From NCBI GenBank assembly GCA_035943635.1, contig DASZBX010000138.1, forward strand, positions 1 to 32,063: a DNA stretch of 32,063 bases. Reading direction: 5' to 3'. Shown here piece after piece: positions 30,690 through 32,063 of the stretch. A model generated the notes under the pieces. That model saw nothing but the letters and a program-made list of their open reading frames with translations. It searched no databases and was not told the DNA's origin. Within the stretch, counting starts at the first letter, position 1. Each line of letters starts with the position of its first letter. The DNA comes from DASZBX01 sp035943635. GTDB lineage: Bacteria > Actinomycetota > Actinomycetes > Streptomycetales > Catenulisporaceae. A program made the translations under genes and the position numbers.

Positions 30690-31508
30690 TTACCGGCTGG
30701 AGTACTCGGCTTTCCCTGCGGTGAGGCGCATGAAGGCCTCCTCCAGCAACGCCGGTCGGGCGATGTCCGGGGTCGCGGCGTACAGCTGCGGGTCGGTGTA
30801 TCGCTGGATGAATTCACCGGTCGAGCAGTCGGCCAGCAGCTGTCCCTGGCCGATCACGAGCAGGTGGTCCGCGGTGATCGCCATCTCGTTCATCAGATGG
30901 GAGGAGACCAGGACGGCCCGTCCCTCGGCCGCCAATCGCTTCATCAGGTTCCGGATCCACAGCACGCCTTCCGGGTCCAGTCCGTTCACCGGCTCGTCCA
31001 GCAGCACGATCCGCGGGTCGCCCAGCAGCGCGGCCGCGATGCCCAGGCGCTGGGACATGCCGAGCGAGTAGCCTCCGGCCCGTTGCTTGGCCGCGTCGTG
31101 CAGTCCGACCTGGTCGATCACCTCGTCCACCCGGCGTGCGGGCAACGCCTGGGATTGGGCCAGGGCGAGGAGGTGGTTGCGGGCCGAACGTCCCTTGTGG
31201 AAGGCCTTCGCTTCCAGCAGCGCGCCCACTTCGGACAGGGGGGCTTTGAGGTCTGCGTAGGGCTTGCCGTTGATCAGCGCTTGGCCGGTGTCCGGGCGTT
31301 CCAGTCCCAGCAGCAGGCGCATCGTCGTGGATTTTCCGGCGCCGTTCGGGCCGAGGAAGCCGGTCACTTTTCCTGGGCGGACTGTGAAGCTGAGGTTGGT
31401 TACGACGGTTTTGGCGCCGTAGGACTTGGTCAGGTTGATTGCTTCGATCGCTGGGGTGGTGGGGTTGGTGGTGGGGCTGGTGGTGGGGTTCGCGGTTGTG
31501 GAGTTCAT
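30690..31508 (-). CDS. ABC transporter ATP-binding protein (DrrA/CcmA-like)
   Basis: This 272-residue ATPase energises the permease encoded next. Walker A is GPNGAGKST (53-61), the signature YSLGMSQ (147-153), Walker B IVLLDEP (167-173), followed by the switch region SSHLMNEM. The order GVLWIRNLMKRLAAEGRAVLVSSH is typical of drug- or peptide-type exporters adjacent to ABC-2 permeases. The first 19 residues are a Thr/Pro/Asn repeat (PTTSPTTNPTTP) not needed for the fold, encoded by a G-rich tandem repeat. The start codon has only a weak ribosome binding site. It is the first gene of an operon ending in a sensor kinase and regulator, which suggests expression is induced by the exported compound. 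Confidence 0.93.
   Translation of the reverse strand: MNSTTANPTTSPTTNPTTPAIEAINLTKSYGAKTVVTNLSFTVRPGKVTGFLGPNGAGKSTTMRLLLGLERPDTGQALINGKPYADLKAPLSEVGALLEAKAFHKGRSARNHLLALAQSQALPARRVDEVIDQVGLHDAAKQRAGGYSLGMSQRLGIAAALLGDPRIVLLDEPVNGLDPEGVLWIRNLMKRLAAEGRAVLVSSHLMNEMAITADHLLVIGQGQLLADCSTGEFIQRYTDPQLYAATPDIARPALLEEAFMRLTAGKAEYSSR
31453..31488 (+). repeat. G-rich tandem repeat inside the ABC ATPase start
   Basis: Four runs of four G separated by TGGT- or TTGGTGGT-type spacers on the plus strand encode the Thr/Pro repeat of the ATPase on the other strand. The tract can form a G-quadruplex on the template strand just inside the gene. Confidence 0.55.
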
Positions 31509-31596
31509 GCTTCAAGCGTGGCGGTTTGGGGTGGGTTGGAACGAGGGAGGAACCACCCACTTGCGGGGTGGTGCTACCACGAAGCCTGAGGTGGAT

Positions 31597-31621
31597 GGGT
31601 GTGGGTGGGTGGGTGGGTGGG
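31597..31621 (+). repeat. GGGT repeat, G-quadruplex-capable
   Basis: Six GGG runs separated by one to three bases lie about 90 bp upstream of the ABC ATPase start, on its template strand. This is an ideal intramolecular parallel G-quadruplex sequence. Confidence 0.7.
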
Positions 31622-31674
31622 TGCGGCTGAGCGGTGGGTTGGGTTGCGGTGATTGAGTTGAAGTCAAAGGCGGC

Positions 31675-31740
31675 CCGTGGTGATTTTCCGCGCAGGGTCA
31701 GGCGATCGGAGAGTTTCTATACGCGAGAAAATCACCACGG
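31675..31740. repeat. Inverted repeat with 14-bp perfect arms
   Basis: CCGTGGTGATTTTC (31675-31688) and GAAAATCACCACGG (31727-31740) are exact complements 38 bp apart. The pairing may extend inwards through CGCG with a one-base bulge. The arms are AT-richer than the surroundings. It could be a protein-binding site, a hairpin or a mobile-element relic. Confidence 0.65.
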
Positions 31741-31899
31741 TTTTCTGCGGCGGTCAACTTCCGTAGAGCTCATCCCGAGTGGTGCGCTGGGTGCGCAGGC
31801 GACAGTCCTGCCGCGGTCATCTTGATCGCGGGCAAGTAGGCCACGGGAGTAGGGGATGGTTGATTGGGCCTGGTGTCGTGCGATGGGCAGGGGGTCGGG

Positions 31900-32063
31900 T
31901 TTCAGGCGCGAGCCACCGGGGTAGGCCTGCTCAACTCAGGTCTCATGGCCGGCTTGCGTTTCGGCAGGGTCGAGTTTCAGGCGCGAGCCATCGGGGCGGG
32001 GCCCGCTCGACGTGGGTGCCGTTGCCGACCTACGTCCTGGCTGTGGCCGGGTTTTCAGGCGCG
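31900..32063. repeat. Degenerate tandem repeat, period 75-78 bp, running off the window
   Basis: A unit beginning TTTCAGGCGCGAGCCA starts at 31900 and 31975, and its first 11 bases recur at 32053 where the window ends. The first 22 bases of the two full units match at 21 positions and the rest is more diverged. A weaker related stretch may precede at about 31826. Confidence 0.7.

Larger units (their letters stand above)
31509..32063. other. Non-coding region at the right edge
   Basis: About 555 bases contain no frame with normal codon bias. The region holds the promoter side of the ABC operon, a G-quadruplex tract (31597-31621), a long inverted repeat (31675-31740) and the beginning of a tandem array (from about 31900). 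A 63-codon plus-strand frame at 31634-31825 spans the inverted repeat and is unlikely to be a gene. Confidence 0.5.

Noticed and set aside
31634..31825. A 63-codon plus-strand gene
   Set aside because: It has no ribosome binding site, no codon bias, and its frame is built across the inverted repeat.
31900..32063. CRISPR array at the right edge
   Set aside because: The linkers are themselves related and the conserved core is only about 22 bp with 53-56 bp between copies; no cas gene is seen. It is a degenerate tandem repeat.

Overview
The window is 32 kb of very GC-rich DNA with strong codon-position bias, many GTG starts and several probably leaderless genes. Its content includes a mycothiol-type isomerase fold, a CsoR copper operon, a DasR-like operator on a chitinase and a G1 glutamic peptidase. 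This points to a chromosome of a filamentous soil actinomycete, perhaps Streptomycetales or Catenulisporales; the genus cannot be fixed from the sequence alone. I see no rRNA, tRNA, CRISPR array, prophage or intact insertion sequence.

Layout. 1-700 is a lower-GC stretch without a convincing gene; it holds a perfect 16-bp palindrome. 700-2106 (-) is glutamate decarboxylase. 2457-4070 (+) is a secreted modular GH18 chitinase behind a near-consensus DasR site. A small leaderless gene and a mycothiol-dependent-isomerase-like protein follow. 5420-7266 is a paaI-paaK pair with a downstream TetR regulator that has its own promoter palindrome. 8284-10005 holds an unrecognised conserved-looking protein and a DUF1349 protein, ending in a long inverted repeat. 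10164-13396 carries a secreted G1 peptidase, a CurA-like NADP-dependent reductase and a divergent zinc alcohol dehydrogenase.

13400-23464 is dominated by efflux and resistance-type genes. It has three DHA2-type MFS exporters, two GNAT acetyltransferases, a MarR regulator placed between two of the exporters, and a complete copper-efflux operon csoR-copZ-copA with its operator. One exporter is translationally coupled to the decapitated remnant of an amino-acid permease, whose last codons form the exporter's ribosome binding site.

23655-27707 looks like a cell-envelope signalling module. It contains a lipoprotein gene followed by a secreted helical protein, a membrane-anchored protein with a Thr/Pro stalk, and a divergent OmpR-type response regulator with an overlapping sensor kinase. 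Three TTAA half-sites spaced 10 and 11 bp upstream of the lipoprotein gene resemble an OmpR/PhoB-type binding site, so this two-component system may control the lipoprotein operon. 27722-31508 (-) is a second, convergent signalling operon: ABC ATPase, ABC permease, NarL-type sensor kinase and LuxR-type regulator.

31509-32063 has no convincing gene. It holds G-quadruplex-capable DNA, a long inverted repeat and the start of a degenerate tandem array with a 75-78 bp period that runs off the window. The clearest candidates for undescribed biology are the lipoprotein/secreted-protein/stalk-protein/OmpR module, the permease-leader-MFS fusion, the repeated element that supplies TAG stop codons to two unrelated genes, and the repeat array at the right edge. 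None of these is proven by sequence inspection alone.
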